Shown: piece by piece, positions 21,527 to 33,090 of the stretch
Layout of the letters: each line of letters starts with the position of its first letter
Numbering within the stretch: the stretch's first letter is position 1
Assembly: GCA_022414725.1 (NCBI GenBank)
Contig: CM039462.1
Span: 41,505,622 to 41,569,621, forward strand
Length of the DNA stretch: 64,000 bases
Direction of reading: 5' to 3'
From: Microglena sp. YARC
Taxonomy: Eukaryota > Chlorophyta > Chlorophyceae > Chlamydomonadales > Chlamydomonadaceae
Notes under the pieces: model-generated
Database searches by the model: none
What the model was told of the DNA's origin: nothing
What the model saw: the letters and a program-made list of their open reading frames with translations, nothing else
Position numbers and translations under genes: made by a program

Positions 21527-22296
21527 TATGATCTGATCTGCACACTGACCTGCATAAATCGCAGTATCGCTGTTCTATGTTTCGCTTTCCGGAGTGTTAT
21601 ATCGTGAGTACTGACACAGGGAAGGTACTGGGGCAATGATGCTTACATGCGTGATGCCATGTCAGGCGACAAGGCAGGTATAAAAAGAGAAAGGCGACAG
21701 TACTTTAGGGTACTGCCGCCGCTGGGTGCCGGCCCTATCTGGCAGAGGCACTACAGCGGAAGCTACCAGGCGGGAAGCCTGGCGCACTATATCACTCTAG
21801 CGGGACCGGGAGAACCGGTCTATAACATCCCCCCCAATTCCTGGTATTCTTCATTCAGAAGAATCCCTGGAATTAGGAGGTATAAAAGAAAAGGGAAGCT
21901 AGAGAGAAAATAAATAGCTGGGGCAATAGGAAGCATAGTGGCACAGGGTCCGGCTGGCACGTGCTCATCAAGGAATGGTGCTTGTCTACTTGGGGACATG
22001 TGCAAGTACATTCAGGGAGAGACAACGGGCAAGAGCAGTACAATATGGCTATCATCTATTATCTAGATAAGACTGGATTCCAGCTGTGAAGCTGCTAGGA
22101 AGGTGTAGACAGGTCAGATCAGATCAGATCTCACATGAAGGCTAAGGGGATATATGGATCAATGTTCTGTGTATCTGTGTATCAGCTTAGTAAGATAGGA
22201 GCACAAGTCAGGAGATCCCCCCCTATGATGAGATATTATCATAATGGAAATCTTGTGCTGGTGGTGAAGGTGAGAGGCAGATAGCATCCAAATTCA
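21527..22296. other. 3' flank of the minus-strand zinc-knuckle element; possible LTR region
   Basis: No gene is seen. On the minus strand two purine tracts, near 22212 (TAGGGGGGGATC) and near 21832 (TTGGGGGGGATG), resemble the polypurine tract that precedes a 3' LTR. CATGTGCAAGTACATTCAG near 22000 recalls words in the 35-kb element. Terminal repeats cannot be matched because the 5' end is not identified. Confidence 0.35.
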
Positions 22297-24474
22297 CTAG
22301 GCAGGATCTGCAGGGTCTTCTGCAGAATATTGGACTTGGTAGAATCCATCCCTCCTGAGCCGCTTGGAGATGCACTTGAGTAAGTCATCCCATAGGTGGG
22401 GTGTTGGGTCAGGGTGGAACTCAGGTGGAAATGAGTTGAGGATGAAATAGTCTTGGTGATCCCATGGGAGGATGATCTCATCAATGTAGATGAGGAACGG
22501 GCTGGGTTCGTTTTCACATCTGATCTGGTGGGATTGCATGAGGGTGCCAGGCTGTCTGTGAGTGGCAATGGAGTATGCATTGAATAGGGCAGCCTGCAGG
22601 CAGATGGTCCATTTGAGCTGATCCTTGGTGTGTGGTGAACATGTGTCGTACTGGTACACCAGTGTTACTAAGCTACTTGTGTGGACATGAAGTGGTGTGA
22701 TGATGTGTGCTAAATGTGTGGGCATGTCATCCCAGAAGGACTTGAGGTGTGTGTACAGGCCAAAGAAGGTAGTGATGAGGGTGTACATAGGAACTCTGGA
22801 CATGTTGATTAAGAGTTGGGGGGGGAGGGTTGGTGATTGGCAGATTTGTTCTAGGATGTGCATGAGTTCACCTAGGGGATATTGGCCTTCCTGGGTTCCT
22901 ACTAGGTTCTGGAAGCTGATCCTGCATGTAGCACTGTTGTTAGTGACATCATCTTGTTCGAAATCTGAGGAGTGTGATGATGAGGGCGGGGAGAAGTCTG
23001 TGATTCCAACAGGTCTGTTACTGCCTGGTGGGTGGGTGTCAAACAGGTTTGGTTGTGGGGTGGGGGTTTGTAGTGCAGTGGATGCTGCTAAGTGGGCAAC
23101 ACTTGTATGTAAGGCAACAGTGACACGTTGATACATGTCAGTCAGAGTGGTTTGCATGCTGGTCGGGTTGTTGATAATTCCTATGGCTTGTGCAGCCCGT
23201 GACCTAGTGACTGATCTAGTTGTTCTGGCATTGGGATTTATTTGGGGTGTATGCACTGGGGGTGGTGTGAATCCAGCTGCAATGCAGCATTCTGCCCATG
23301 TGGATGGCAGATCTTGGACTAGAGGCCAATCCAGGGGTGTTGATGGGAATCCTTGAGGGGGTCGTAGATGGGTATGAGTTGCAGTTGTTAGGGGAGAAGT
23401 GGCATGGGGGGATGCAGCATTCGTGGGCCTGATCTGTCCTGGGGGTCTGTGAGCAAGGTGGGTGTCAGCACTAGTGCATTGTATTGAACTATGACCATAG
23501 CCACCACAGTTCCAGCATGTCATTTCTTGAGAAAGCACTCTGTCCTTTCTTGGTCTAGTGTTGGTAGGTTGAGGGGCAGGTGGAACAGGTGGTGGAGGTG
23601 GGGAAGGAGGAGAATCAGGGTAAGGAGGAGGAGAGTTAGAGGGAGGGGGAGGGGGAGGAGGAGAAGGAGAGGGAGGAGGAGGGGGAGGAGGAGGGGGAAG
23701 AGGAGGGGGAGGGTGAGGGGGAATCAGTGAGAAGCGTTGTATCCATGTAGACATGCCCAAGTGTCCAAGGTGGTGGACCATTGTGTCTGGCTGGAGGTAC
23801 CGTGGGTCACCCGGGGCATCATTGTCCGGATGGTCAGTGGGGGAAGGGTGGTACTGCCTGGTGATGTACAATCCATCTGGCGCGGCTGCACATTCAAATC
23901 CAGTTGAGTATCCAACCAGACCTTCTCCATGGAGGCCATGGTATGGCAGCTTAATCTGTGCAATATGACAGTCAATATGGATGCGTATGTCACCGTCATA
24001 TGCGAGGATAGCTTGAGCACTGATGGAGTTGCATGTGATGGGGACAGGTACAACTAGCACATTGAGGAGAGTCACAACCAGTCATTTTCTTTGTAGCACA
24101 GCTGTGCCATTGTGGTAGTACAGCACTGGTGAGGAGTAGCCAGGTGGGGTAATGGACACTGGTGGGTTAAGCTGTGTTACTCTGATGAAGGATTCAACAT
24201 TGGAGGTGATGTGCCATGTGGAATCAGTGTTGAGGCACCAGTGGTCATGAGAAATGGATAAGGAACTGACGGAAGTCTCATGAGTGGTGGGGATAGGTCC
24301 TATCTCAGAGTCAGTGTTATCATTGAACTCACCAGTGTCTGTGTCATCTCCAGTGTCATTGTCATCCTCAGAAGCTGGGGGAGTGGAGTCTGGGTCATCT
24401 GGGGATCTGCATGGGTTGGGACAAGCGGATGTGTGGTGGTTGTATCCACCACATCTTGCACAGTAGAGCAGCAT
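22297..24474 (-). CDS. Retroelement polyprotein: degenerate copia-like protease, zinc knuckle, terminal domain
   Basis: One frame runs from about 24474 to 22297, interrupted by a single in-frame TGA at 24082-24084. Order: zinc knuckle CARCGGYNHHTSAC; WCLNTDSTWHITSN, which resembles the copia protease core WxxDSGxxxHxT but lacks the DSG; after the TGA, TLLNVLVVPVPITCNSISAQ, which resembles the following LxNVLYVP block. A long proline-rich stretch, zinc knuckle CWNCGGYGHSSIQC and a C-terminal region follow. The last ~124 residues (LVYQYD ... QAALFNAY ... EPSPFLIYIDEIILPWD ... RRDGFYQV) align with the terminal ORF of the 35-kb and 53-kb elements. No reverse transcriptase or integrase is present, so the element may be non-autonomous or deleted. 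Confidence 0.6.
23577..23726. repeat. GGA-rich purine tract coding polyproline
   Basis: The plus strand is almost pure purine (GGAGGAGGGGGAGG-type) for about 150 bases. The minus strand codes the polyproline linker of the retroelement protein. It may fold as G-quadruplex or triplex DNA. Confidence 0.85.
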
Positions 24475-24824
24475 TGTCTACCAAAATGCCCTTTCCCATA
24501 ACAGTTGCCACAGATCTCCTGCGTCTTGCAGGGAAGGGGATTAACTGCAGGGTTGGAGTGGACTGGGTCACTGGGGTCCCACTCTGGCAGCATAATGCTT
24601 GTGCACTGTGCCACATGGTGGCCTGGGCCTCCACAGTTGGAGCAGATGTCATTGACCGATGCGTAGGGGGATGAGTTGGGGCAAAGACTTGTCTTGTGTC
24701 CAAAGCCTGTGCAAAGGCGGCAGCGATCACAATGGGGTGGCCATCTGCCTGGCATGGTGTTCAATGCCGCAGAGTGTGATGGGGGCATCACTGGGGGGAC
24801 AAAGTTGATGTGAATCCCCCACAT
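24300..24824 (-). CDS. Gag-like segment with three CCHC zinc knuckles
   Basis: The frame encodes CRLCTGFGHKTSLC, CSNCGGPGHHVAQC and CGNCYGKGHFGRQC: three CxxCxxxGHxxxxC knuckles in about 100 residues, typical of retroelement Gag nucleic-acid binding. It overlaps the next frame near 24470, where a one-base register change would join it to the knuckle CARCGGYNHHTSAC of the downstream polyprotein. That makes five knuckles in the element. The register change may be a sequencing error, decay or a frameshift site. Confidence 0.6.
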   Translation of the reverse strand: MWGIHINFVPPVMPPSHSAALNTMPGRWPPHCDRCRLCTGFGHKTSLCPNSSPYASVNDICSNCGGPGHHVAQCTSIMLPEWDPSDPVHSNPAVNPLPCKTQEICGNCYGKGHFGRQCCSTVQDVVDTTTTHPLVPTHADPQMTQTPLPQLLRMTMTLEMTQTLVSSMITLTLR

Positions 24825-25548
24825 GTTGAGCGCCGGAATAGCGTCACGTTGGCGATCGTTGTCTGCTGCGTCGGCAATCGCTTGGAGGAAGGCAGGATGG
24901 GAGTTGGAGCATCTTGAGGTGGAGACGAGGATTCAGGGCTCTCAGACTGTAAAGCGGGAGCCTCATGGGTAGGCGTCGATGGAGCATCGTCCTGGGGGAC
25001 AACTGTGGAGCGATGTGTGGATAAGGAAGGAGGAGTAAGATCTGTGTAGGAATCGTAGAAAGCGTTGGAACCTCGTACGAAACTGGGAAAGAGTCTGAAC
25101 CCGTGTCCATAATGAGAGCAGAGGTAGCGAAGTGCGCAAGCCGCATTGTTAGTGTGGCATTCAATAGTCTTGGCAAGGGATGGAGCGCAATTGTGAAGGA
25201 TATGATCGAAAGCCATGTAGTTGGATAGGGGTGTTATCCTACTATCTCTCGGGTAGTGAAAACCTTTGGATGGTTTGTCTACGGCTGCAGTCATAAGATC
25301 ACCATCTACGATTGAAAACACTGAGGTGCCTTGCAACAAAGGGGCAACGAGTTCTGCAGATCATTGCGCAAAGACATCATATCCCCCCTTACCATAGTAC
25401 TCGGATTCCTTGTATCCTGGCATGGCGAGTTGAAGAAGTCGGCTGATGAGATGGTAGAGGAGAGAGAAATGGATGCAGTTGGCGATCTTGGATTGATAAT
25501 GTTAGTGGGGTTTCTACGTGGAGTAGATAACCGATCGGCGGGGGGGGG

Positions 25549-25583
<35 letters not shown>

Positions 25584-25734
25584 CTTGCAAAGCCGGTGGG
25601 GTATAGGACACGGTGGGAGGGGAGGTGTGGGGAACTAATGGGTAGGCGCAGGGATTTGGGGTCGAAGAGTGCCTGAGCGATGACAAGTTTTCTGGGCTTG
25701 TGATCCTCTTCTTTTGGAGTTGCGGGGGCAACAA
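24788..25734 (-). CDS. N-terminal Gag-like region of the zinc-knuckle element
   Basis: Two overlapping frames (25306-25734 and 24788-25339) precede the knuckle segment. The first is Pro/Ser-rich with a polyproline run. The second holds FDHILHNCAPSLAKTIECHT, then NNAACALRYLCSHYGHG, similar in pattern to the helical core of copia-type Gag (ahIlxslspslaxxixxcxtAxxawxxLxxxyg). The frame junction falls close to the poly-G/poly-Pro run, where length errors are likely. Confidence 0.4.
25540..25583. repeat. Poly-G run of over 40 bases
   Basis: A nearly pure G tract with one A encodes polyproline on the minus strand. Runs this long are unstable and hard to sequence, so the length, and hence the frame of the surrounding ORFs, is unreliable. 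Confidence 0.9.
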
Positions 25735-25867
25735 TCAAAAGTACTGCGTATACCGGGGCACTCGGGATCTACGGGTAAGGACGACAGATGTTGATGCAGC
25801 TCAAATCTGATGTAGTGGAAGACGCGACGGCGGGGTTGGGCGATGAGCAATGGCGGGGTTGGGCGAT

Positions 25868-26095
25868 GAGCATCGCATTTCAAGAAAAGGAGCTAAGGTT
25901 TGTGCTTTTTGGGCCAAAAGCGACAATTATTGGGTAACATATGTTATCATTTCAAATTCGCACCATCCAATCATGTGCACATACATAGGTTTGGGTATGG
26001 AATTGTCGTCAAAAAATCGAGGTGAAACATGCAAGCATCACAATGGACGAAACATTCCTCTAGGGCACTTGAGCTATTACTAGCACGGACTTGAC
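25868..26095. repeat. Interspersed repeat, divergent copy 1
   Basis: The segment shares blocks with 32858-33090 and its duplicate at 51240-51470: GAGCATCGCA, AAAAGGAGCT, CATACATAGGTTTGG, GAATTGTCGTCAAAA and AAGCATCACAATGGACGAAA, then ATTCCnCTAGGGCACTT. Homology fades after GCACGGACTT. It is a dispersed repeat family whose ends I could not define. Confidence 0.8.
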
Positions 26096-26213
26096 CTACA
26101 ACGCACCCGCAGGGCCGTGCGTGGGGTGGGACGGGTGCGGCGTGGGTTGGGCCTACGGATATGTACTGTGTACTTTTAATTCACGTAATGGTCATGGTTT
26201 CCAGCCTTGCTAA

Positions 26214-27221
26214 GGGCGTGTTTCCACAGACGAGTTTAGGCCTTCCCCTGATTGGGGTTCGGGGATCTACCTGGCAGCGAATTTTCATCTACGTGGATTC
26301 CCCGGAATCGTTGGGGTGAACAGCTGGGCATTCCCCGGGGCATTCTGGTGCCACGCTGCCCTACGCTGTCTGCTACGGCAAGGCAGGCCACGTCCACGCC
26401 CTTTTTTGTTCCCACTGGTCATTTCGCTACTGGATCAGGCCGTCTTTCGTTTGTTTTAAGCAGTCTCCATCCGTCTCCATCCCCACGCCGCAGTGCGTTC
26501 CTTCCCTTCCTTCCTTCCTTCCTTCCCTCCTTATTTTCTTCCTTCCTCCCTCCCTTCCGTCCTTCCTTCCTTCCGTCCTTCCTTCCTCCCTTCCGTCCTT
26601 CCTTCCTTCCGTCCTTCCTTCCTCCCTTCCTTCGTTACGCCCAATCCGCCGAAAGGCATCAACGCTCTGGGCACACCAGACGCTACTGCACCAACGGAGG
26701 TAGACTTCCCTGGATCGGCATGTAGCTGTGCATCACTTGCTCCCCCGACGATGGAGGCAGACTTCCCTATATCTCGGTTTTGCCCCAAATCGGGGAGATC
26801 AGCAGACGTCTCCATGCTACAAATAATAGTTGCAGCGAAACAAAGACAATCTTGGTGTGGAAGCAATAGAAGTCTCACAACGCAGAGATTGTACGTGCTG
26901 TTGTATTTTTGTGGATTTTGGGGGAATTGCTGGTGTGTCACCCGGAAAGCGACCCGGGGTCGACCCCCATCTGGAAGTCTTCGCAGCAATACCTGTTTTT
27001 CGCTCGTTTCTGCCTTGAAACCGTCGCTTTTTCAAATAATACGAAATATTTAAATAAATCCCCGGGATGACAAATCGCCGACCTGTCGCCTACCTGGATT
27101 GCCGGAAAGACCCCCGAGGAGACCCCGAATACCCCTGTGGAAACAAAAATGCTGACCTGGCCCCCCTTAGGGTTAACTTGGGAGTTCGCGGCAAGGGAAA
27201 AGTCTCTGTGGAAACACGCCC
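26214..27221. mobile_element. Non-autonomous TIR transposon, PIF/Harbinger-like
   Basis: Terminal repeats are GGGCGTGTTTCCACAGA at 26214-26230 and its exact reverse complement at 27205-27221. TAA on both sides (26211-26213 and 27222-27224) forms a 3-bp target-site duplication. Length is 1,008 bp. Three-base TAA/TTA duplications are typical of PIF/Harbinger-type elements. No transposase is encoded. The interior includes a CCTT microsatellite (26500-26632) and GC-rich blocks with CCCCGG palindromes. The small open frames inside are not genes. The right end of the element reappears, with errors, at 45284-45640. Confidence 0.85.
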
Positions 27222-27224
27222 TAA

Positions 27225-27880
27225 CTTGCACAATGAACAATTCTATGGGTAACGATTACATATCCATCTCACGCACTTGCTGGTCTTGGAATTAAGCACT
27301 GCCGACCTTCGTGTTGCAAATTACGTGGTACATTTCGCCTCGCAGCAATACAGATAAGGCGGCTTGGCCCGTCCCTCCTCGCCAGGGACCCGCTCTTCTT
27401 TTTCCTTTTTCGCCCATTCTCGCAGGCTTATTCAGTTGAAGTTTCTCAATTATTAGCTTTCGACACGCGCTTAGGACTTGTCTTTGAACCAATTCCTCGC
27501 AATTCTTGATGCCCCCTCAGTTCAACTCTGAAAGTCGCCCATCGTCTCATTAAGCGCGCGCGGTTCCCTGATTCGCATGCAGCTGAGGCAACATGGGAAG
27601 GTTCCATGCTGCCACCCCTTGCTCTACTTGCATGGTATATTGGTATGCTAAGGCATGGTGCAGAATAGCATGACATTGAATGGTTTATACCTACATGCAT
27701 GGTACAATGGTAGATTTGTATGGTATGGCCTCGTGCAGCATAGCACTGCATGTTATGGTTTATACCAACATGCATGGTACAATGGTATAATAGTGGGGCA
27801 TGGCATGTTGTAGCATAGCATTGTATGATGTGTACCTAAATACATGGTATATTGGTTTAGTATGGAGTGATGGTTGTGAA
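27225..27880. repeat. ATGCATGGTACAATGGTA-type tandem repeats
   Basis: Between about 27625 and 27860 a unit of roughly 70-95 bp recurs about three times, with words CATGGTAnAnTGGTA, AGCATAGCA(C/T)TG and TGGTTTATACC. No gene is seen in this stretch. Confidence 0.65.
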
Positions 27881-28039
27881 ATAGATGATTATAAACGTGG
27901 GAGTGATGATGATGGTCATGGTGAGATTGGTAGTACTGATGGTGTTAATGAGAAGATGATTGCGATCGTGTTATGTGGTGTTGTAGTGCCTGCTTCAGAA
28001 GTTGTGTGTGGGTTGTGCTGCAGTTGGATAGCCAGTTAT

Positions 28040-31000
28040 GTGTGTGTGCAAGGTGTGCCTGAGTGTGTTTGTGTGTGTGCATGGGGTAGTGCATGGATAG
28101 CCTGTGTGTGTGTGCATGGTGTAGTGCATGGATAGCTAGTGTGTGTGTGGGTGAGTGCCTGAGTGTGTTGTTTGTGTCGATGGGATTGTCTTGTAGTGCA
28201 TGGGGATGGCCAGGTGTGTGTGTATGTAAGTAGGGCCGTGTGGCAGTGCATGCGTAGTCCCTTGTGTGTGCGTGTGTGAGTGTCTGGGTACGTGTGAATG
28301 TGTGCATGGGGTTGTCTTGTAGTGCATGGATGGCCTGGTGTGGGTGCGTGATTGTCTGATTGGGTTGTGTTTGTCCATGGGATTGTCTTGTAGTGCATGG
28401 ATGACCAGGTGTGTGTATCTGTGTACGGAAACAGATCTGTGTGGCAGTGCATGTGTAGCCAGATGTGTGTGCATGTGCCTGGGGTTGTCTTATAGTTCAT
28501 GGATGGCCAGGTGTGTATTTGGTATGAACAGTGCTGTTTGGCAGTGTATGTGCAACCGGTTGTTCGTTTGTGTGTTTGCATGCGTGAGTGTCTGGGTGTG
28601 TTTGTGTGTGCATTGATTTGTCTTGTATTGCATGGATAGCCAGATTTGTGCGTATGTGCGTGCACAGTGCTGTGTGGCGGTGCATGTATAGCCAGATGTG
28701 TAATTTTTGCATGCACAGTGCTGTGTTGCAGTGCATGGTTAGCCAGATGTGTGTGTATGTGCGTGCACAGTGCTGTGTGGCAGTACATAAGCATGGATAG
28801 CCAGATGTGTGTGTATGTGCGTGCACAGTGATGTGTGGAAGTGCATGGATATTAATTTGTATTGTGCTTGCATATCCGTGTATTTGAGTGTGTTTGTGTT
28901 TGCATGGGGTCATCTTGTAGTGCATGGACAGCCATATGTGTGTGTATGTACTAGCACATACCTGTGCGACAGTGTATGTGTAGCCATTTGTTTTGTGTGT
29001 GCATGCTTGATTGGCTGAATGTGTTTGTGTTTGCATGTGGTTGTCTTGTGGTGCATGCATAGCCAGAGGTGTGTGTATGTGCGTGCACAGTGCTGTGTTG
29101 CAGTGCATGGATAGCCAGTTGTGTGTGTATGGGCGTGCACAGTGCTGTGTGGCAGTGCATGGACGGCAATTTATTTTGTGCGTGCATACGTGTGTATTTG
29201 AGTGTGTTTGTGTTTGCATGGGGTTGTCTTGTAGTGCATACATGGATAGCCAGATGTGTGCGTATGTACTAGCACATGGCTGTGCGACAGTGTTTGTGAA
29301 GCCAGTTGATATGTGTGTGCATGCTTGATTGGCTGAATTTGTTTGTGTTTGCAAGTGGTTGTCTTGCAGTGCATGGTTTGCCAGATGTGTGTGTATGTGC
29401 GTGCACAGTGCTGTGTGGCAATGCATGGATAGCCAGATGTGTGTGTAAGTACTTACGCAGTGCTGTGTGGCAGTGCATGTATAGCCACATGTGTGTGCAT
29501 GTGCATGCACAGTGCTGTGTTGCAGTGCATGGATAGCCAAATGTGTGTGTATGTGCGTGCACAGTGCTGTTTGGTAGTGCATGGATAGCCACATGAGTGT
29601 GTATTTGCATGCACAGTGCTGTGTGGTAGTGCATGGATAGCCAGCTATGTGTGTATATGTGCGTGCACATTGTTGTGTGGCAGTGCATGGATAGCCACAT
29701 GTGTGTGTATGTGCGTGCACATACAGTGCTGTGTGGCAGTGCATGGATAGCAAATTGTTTTGTGCGTGCATGTGTTTGTATTTGAGTGTGTTCATGCTTG
29801 CATGGGGTTGTCTTGTAGCGCATGGATAGCCAGATGTGTGTGTATGTACTAGCACATGGCTGTGCGACAAAGTATGTGTAGCCAGTTGTTTTGTGTGTGC
29901 ATGCTTGAGTGGCTGAATGTGTTTGCGTTTGCATGTGGTTGTCTTCTGGTACATGGATAGCCAGATGTGTGTGTGTGTGCGTGCATAGTGCTGTGTGGCA
30001 GTGCATGTATAGCCACATGTGTGTGCATGTGCATGCACAGTGCTGTGTTGCAGTGCATGGATAGCCAAATGTGTGTGTATGTGCGTGCACAGTGCTGTTT
30101 GGTAGTGCATGGATAGCCACATGAGTGTGTATTTGCATGCACAGTGCTGTGTGGTAGTGCATGGATAGCCAGTTATGTGTGTATATGTGCGTGCACATTG
30201 TTGTGTGGCAGTGCACGGATAGCCACATGTGTGTGTATGTGCGTGCACATACAGTGCTGTGTGGCAGTGCATGGATAGCAAAATTGTTTGTGCGTGCATG
30301 TGTTTTGTATTTGAGTGTGTTCATGCTTGCATGGGGTTGTCTTGTAGCGCATGGATAGCCAGATGTGTGTGTATGTACTAGCACATGGCTGTGCGACAAA
30401 GTATGTGTAGCCAGTTGTTTTGTGTGTGCATGCTTGAGTGGCTGAATGTGTTTGCGTTTGCATGTGGTTGTCTTCTGGTACATGGATAGCCAGATGTGTG
30501 TGTGTGTGCGTGCATAGTGCTGTGTTACAGTCCATGGATAGCTAGATGTGTGTGTATGTGCGTGCACAGTGCTGTGTTGCAGTGCATGGATAGCCTGATG
30601 TGTGAGTATGTGCGTGCACAGTGCTGTGTTGTAGTGCATGGATGGCAATTTGTTTTGTGCGTGCATGCGTGTGTGTATTTGAGTGTGTTTGTGTTTGCAT
30701 GGGGTTCTCTTGTAGTGCATGGATAGCCAAATGTGTGTGTATGTGCGTGCACAGTGTTGTGTGGCAGTGCATGGAAAGCCACATGTGTGTGTATGTGCAT
30801 GCACAGTGCTGTGTGGTAGTGCATGGGTAGCCAGATGTGTGTGTATGTGCGTGCACAGTGATGTGTGGAAGTGCATGGATAGCAAATTTTTTTGTGCGTG
30901 CATGTGTTTGTATTTGAGTGTGTTCATGTTTGCATGGAGTTGTCTTGCAGTGCATGGATAGCCAGATGTGTGTGTATGTACTAGCACATGGCTGTGCGAC

Positions 31001-31480
31001 AATGTATGTGTAGCCAGTTGTTTTGTGTGTGCATGCTTGATTGGCTGAATGTGTTTGTGTTTGCATGTGGTTATCCTGTAGTGCTTGGATAGCCAGATGT
31101 GTGTGAGTGTCCGTGCACAGTGCTGTGATGTAGTGCATGGATGGCCAGATTTGTGTGTATGTGCGTGCACAGTGCTGTGTGGTAATGCACGAATAGCCAG
31201 ATGTGTGTGTATGTGCGTGCGCAGTGCTGTGTGGCAGTGCATGGATAGCCACATGTGTGTGTATGTGCATGCACAGTGCTGTGTGGCAGTGCATGGATAG
31301 CCGGCTGTGTGTGTATGTGCGTGCGCAGTGCTGTGTGGCAGTGCATGGATAGCCACATATGTGTGTAAGTGCGTGCACAGTGTTGTTTGGCAGTGCATGG
31401 ATAGCCATATGTGTGTGAATGTGTGTGCGCAGTGCTGTGTGGCTGTGCATGGATAGCCACATGTGTGTGTATGTGCGGTG
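28040..31480. repeat. 52-bp minisatellite with higher-order repeats
   Basis: The basic unit reads CAGTGCTGTGTGGCAGTGCA then TGGATAGCCACATGTGTGTG and TATGTGCATGCA, 52 bp, clear at 31222-31326. A higher-order copy exists: the block around 29473 recurs almost unchanged near 30001, 528 bp away. The first part (28040-28640) is more divergent and CGTG/TGTG-rich. 52 is not a multiple of three, so each frame is cycled; absence of stops in one unit leaves frames of 600-700 codons open on the minus strand. These are not genes. Confidence 0.9.
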
Positions 31481-31489
31481 TGGTATAGA

Positions 31490-32270
31490 GTATGTATGCT
31501 TTAGGCCTCTGATGACCCCCCTGGGTTCCACCTGTCTCTTTGTACATTAGTTTGTCTCTCTCCATCTGTGCTGCTGATACCGGCAAACTCTGCACCCAAA
31601 CATTTGGCTCGTAGTTGGAGTGCGCTTGACTAAAGATATCAGCTTTGCAGCGGTCATGATCCCTCTCAATAGTTGTCAAATGTTTTGTAGCATATTCTGC
31701 TATGAGTACCTACTTACTCCATTACTTCTGAAACTCCCAGCCTCCCTCCTCTCACTTTCTCGCATTCTGCATATCAACTATTTCTCGACTATTTGCCCCA
31801 TTTCCTGCCCGTGACTTCTAATGTGTTCAGGGTTTAGTTGCTTAGTGGTTTGAATGCCTGCGGTTGACCATAATTCAGATGCTACGTGTCCAGGCTGTCG
31901 AGACTATGTGTTCAATACCACGCACGCCAGGGACACGTCAAGCCGACTCTACAACCTCATTGGCAAAACACGAGTCAGAATGCATATCACACTGCGATCT
32001 CGTAATACGATATTGTATTTGGCAACAAGCGGTGTCCTGGGGGTCCCGAATTAATTGCCATAAATGTGGGGAATGAGGCCACATCAAGCTTGTATGCGGC
32101 TGACCAAACAAATTCAACCATACCTCTGATTGGTTACATTTCGTGTGCATCAACTGCTTGCAAATAAATCCATCTACAAGACAGTCCAGGCACGTTTTTA
32201 ATACTGCTTCAAATTTAACAACCCTACAAAATGTCAATTGTCGTTACTTTGTAGTAAACAAAGCTTACAT
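31490..32270. other. No gene recognised
   Basis: Unique-looking sequence with a short plus-strand frame (31854-32054, starts MPAVDHNSDATCPGC) that has no known family. The same frame recurs at 50242-50442 because of the duplication, so its conservation is not evidence of function. Confidence 0.5.
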
Positions 32271-32650
32271 ACATCGATTCAATTAAATTCAATCCAAGTA
32301 TATTGAATTCAAATGCATACAATGCAAATCAATTAAATGCAATAAATTCAAGTCTATACAACACACTTTTGATTATATCAAATTAATTAAATACAGTTGT
32401 ATTAATTAATTAATTAATCAATACAATTAAATTAATTAAATTGATAATTTATTTAATATAATTTAATTAATTATGTTATTGATTAATTAATTAGTTAATA
32501 CTTTTAAATTAACCAATCAATTTATCATGATTTGATTCATTCAGTTTAATCATATAATCTATTAATTAATACAATTTATTCAATTAATTATACAATTATA
32601 CAATAATAAAATTATACAATTAAATTTCTAATTGAAGTCATATTATTTTA
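32271..32650. repeat. AT-rich TTAATTAA simple-sequence block
   Basis: About 380 bases dominated by ATTAATTAATT and CAATTAAAT words, with sharp edges to GC-richer sequence at 32663 (GGGACGCGCCTCC). It may serve as a matrix-attachment-like or low-complexity spacer. The duplicate is at 50660-51040. Confidence 0.85.
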
Positions 32651-32857
32651 AACATTCTCATTCGGGACGCGCCTCCAGGCGCCCTTTATTTGAAAAGGGA
32701 TTAGCCCCATTAAAATGTCCGTTAGTTCGTTCGTCCGTGTGTCACAAACCAAATTTTCAGGTTTCATGAAAAACATCAAAAAGTTGAACATTCTATATTT
32801 TTGATGAATTATAAGATTTATTTATACCGGGAAAATTCTCAGCAGAGCACATATGAG

Positions 32858-33090
32858 CATCGCACGAAAGCACGAAAAGGAGCTCAGTTTGGGCCAAATC
32901 AACGGTTCACAATTTGATTTCAGGGTGTTTTTAGCTAACATTTCAAACAAGAACCACTTAAACATGTGCGCATACATAGGTTTGGAAACAGAATTGTCGT
33001 CAAAATTTTGAGGCGAAACATGTAAGCATCACAATGGACGAAACATTCCCCTAGGGCACTTCAGCTATAATTAGCCCACGGACCTAGTGT
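32858..33090. repeat. Interspersed repeat, copy 2
   Basis: Shares ordered sequence blocks with 25868-26095 (see that entry), ending near TAGCCCACGGACCTAG. The similarity begins around GAGCATCGCACGAAAGCACG. It is found again at 51240-51470 as part of the large duplication. Confidence 0.75.

Noticed and set aside
23491..23730. Arg-rich plus-strand frame (RGRRRGRRRG-type)
   Set aside because: It is the reverse strand of the polyproline-coding purine tract of the minus-strand retroelement.
26500..26640. Ser/Pro/Phe-rich frames in the CCTT repeat
   Set aside because: Simple-sequence (CCTT)n inside the TIR transposon; no coding signal.
28497..31398. Open frames of 600-709 codons on the minus strand (His/Thr/Cys-rich)
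   Set aside because: They arise from a stop-free 52-bp tandem unit that cycles through all frames; composition is purely repeat-driven and indels shorten them in the duplicate copy.
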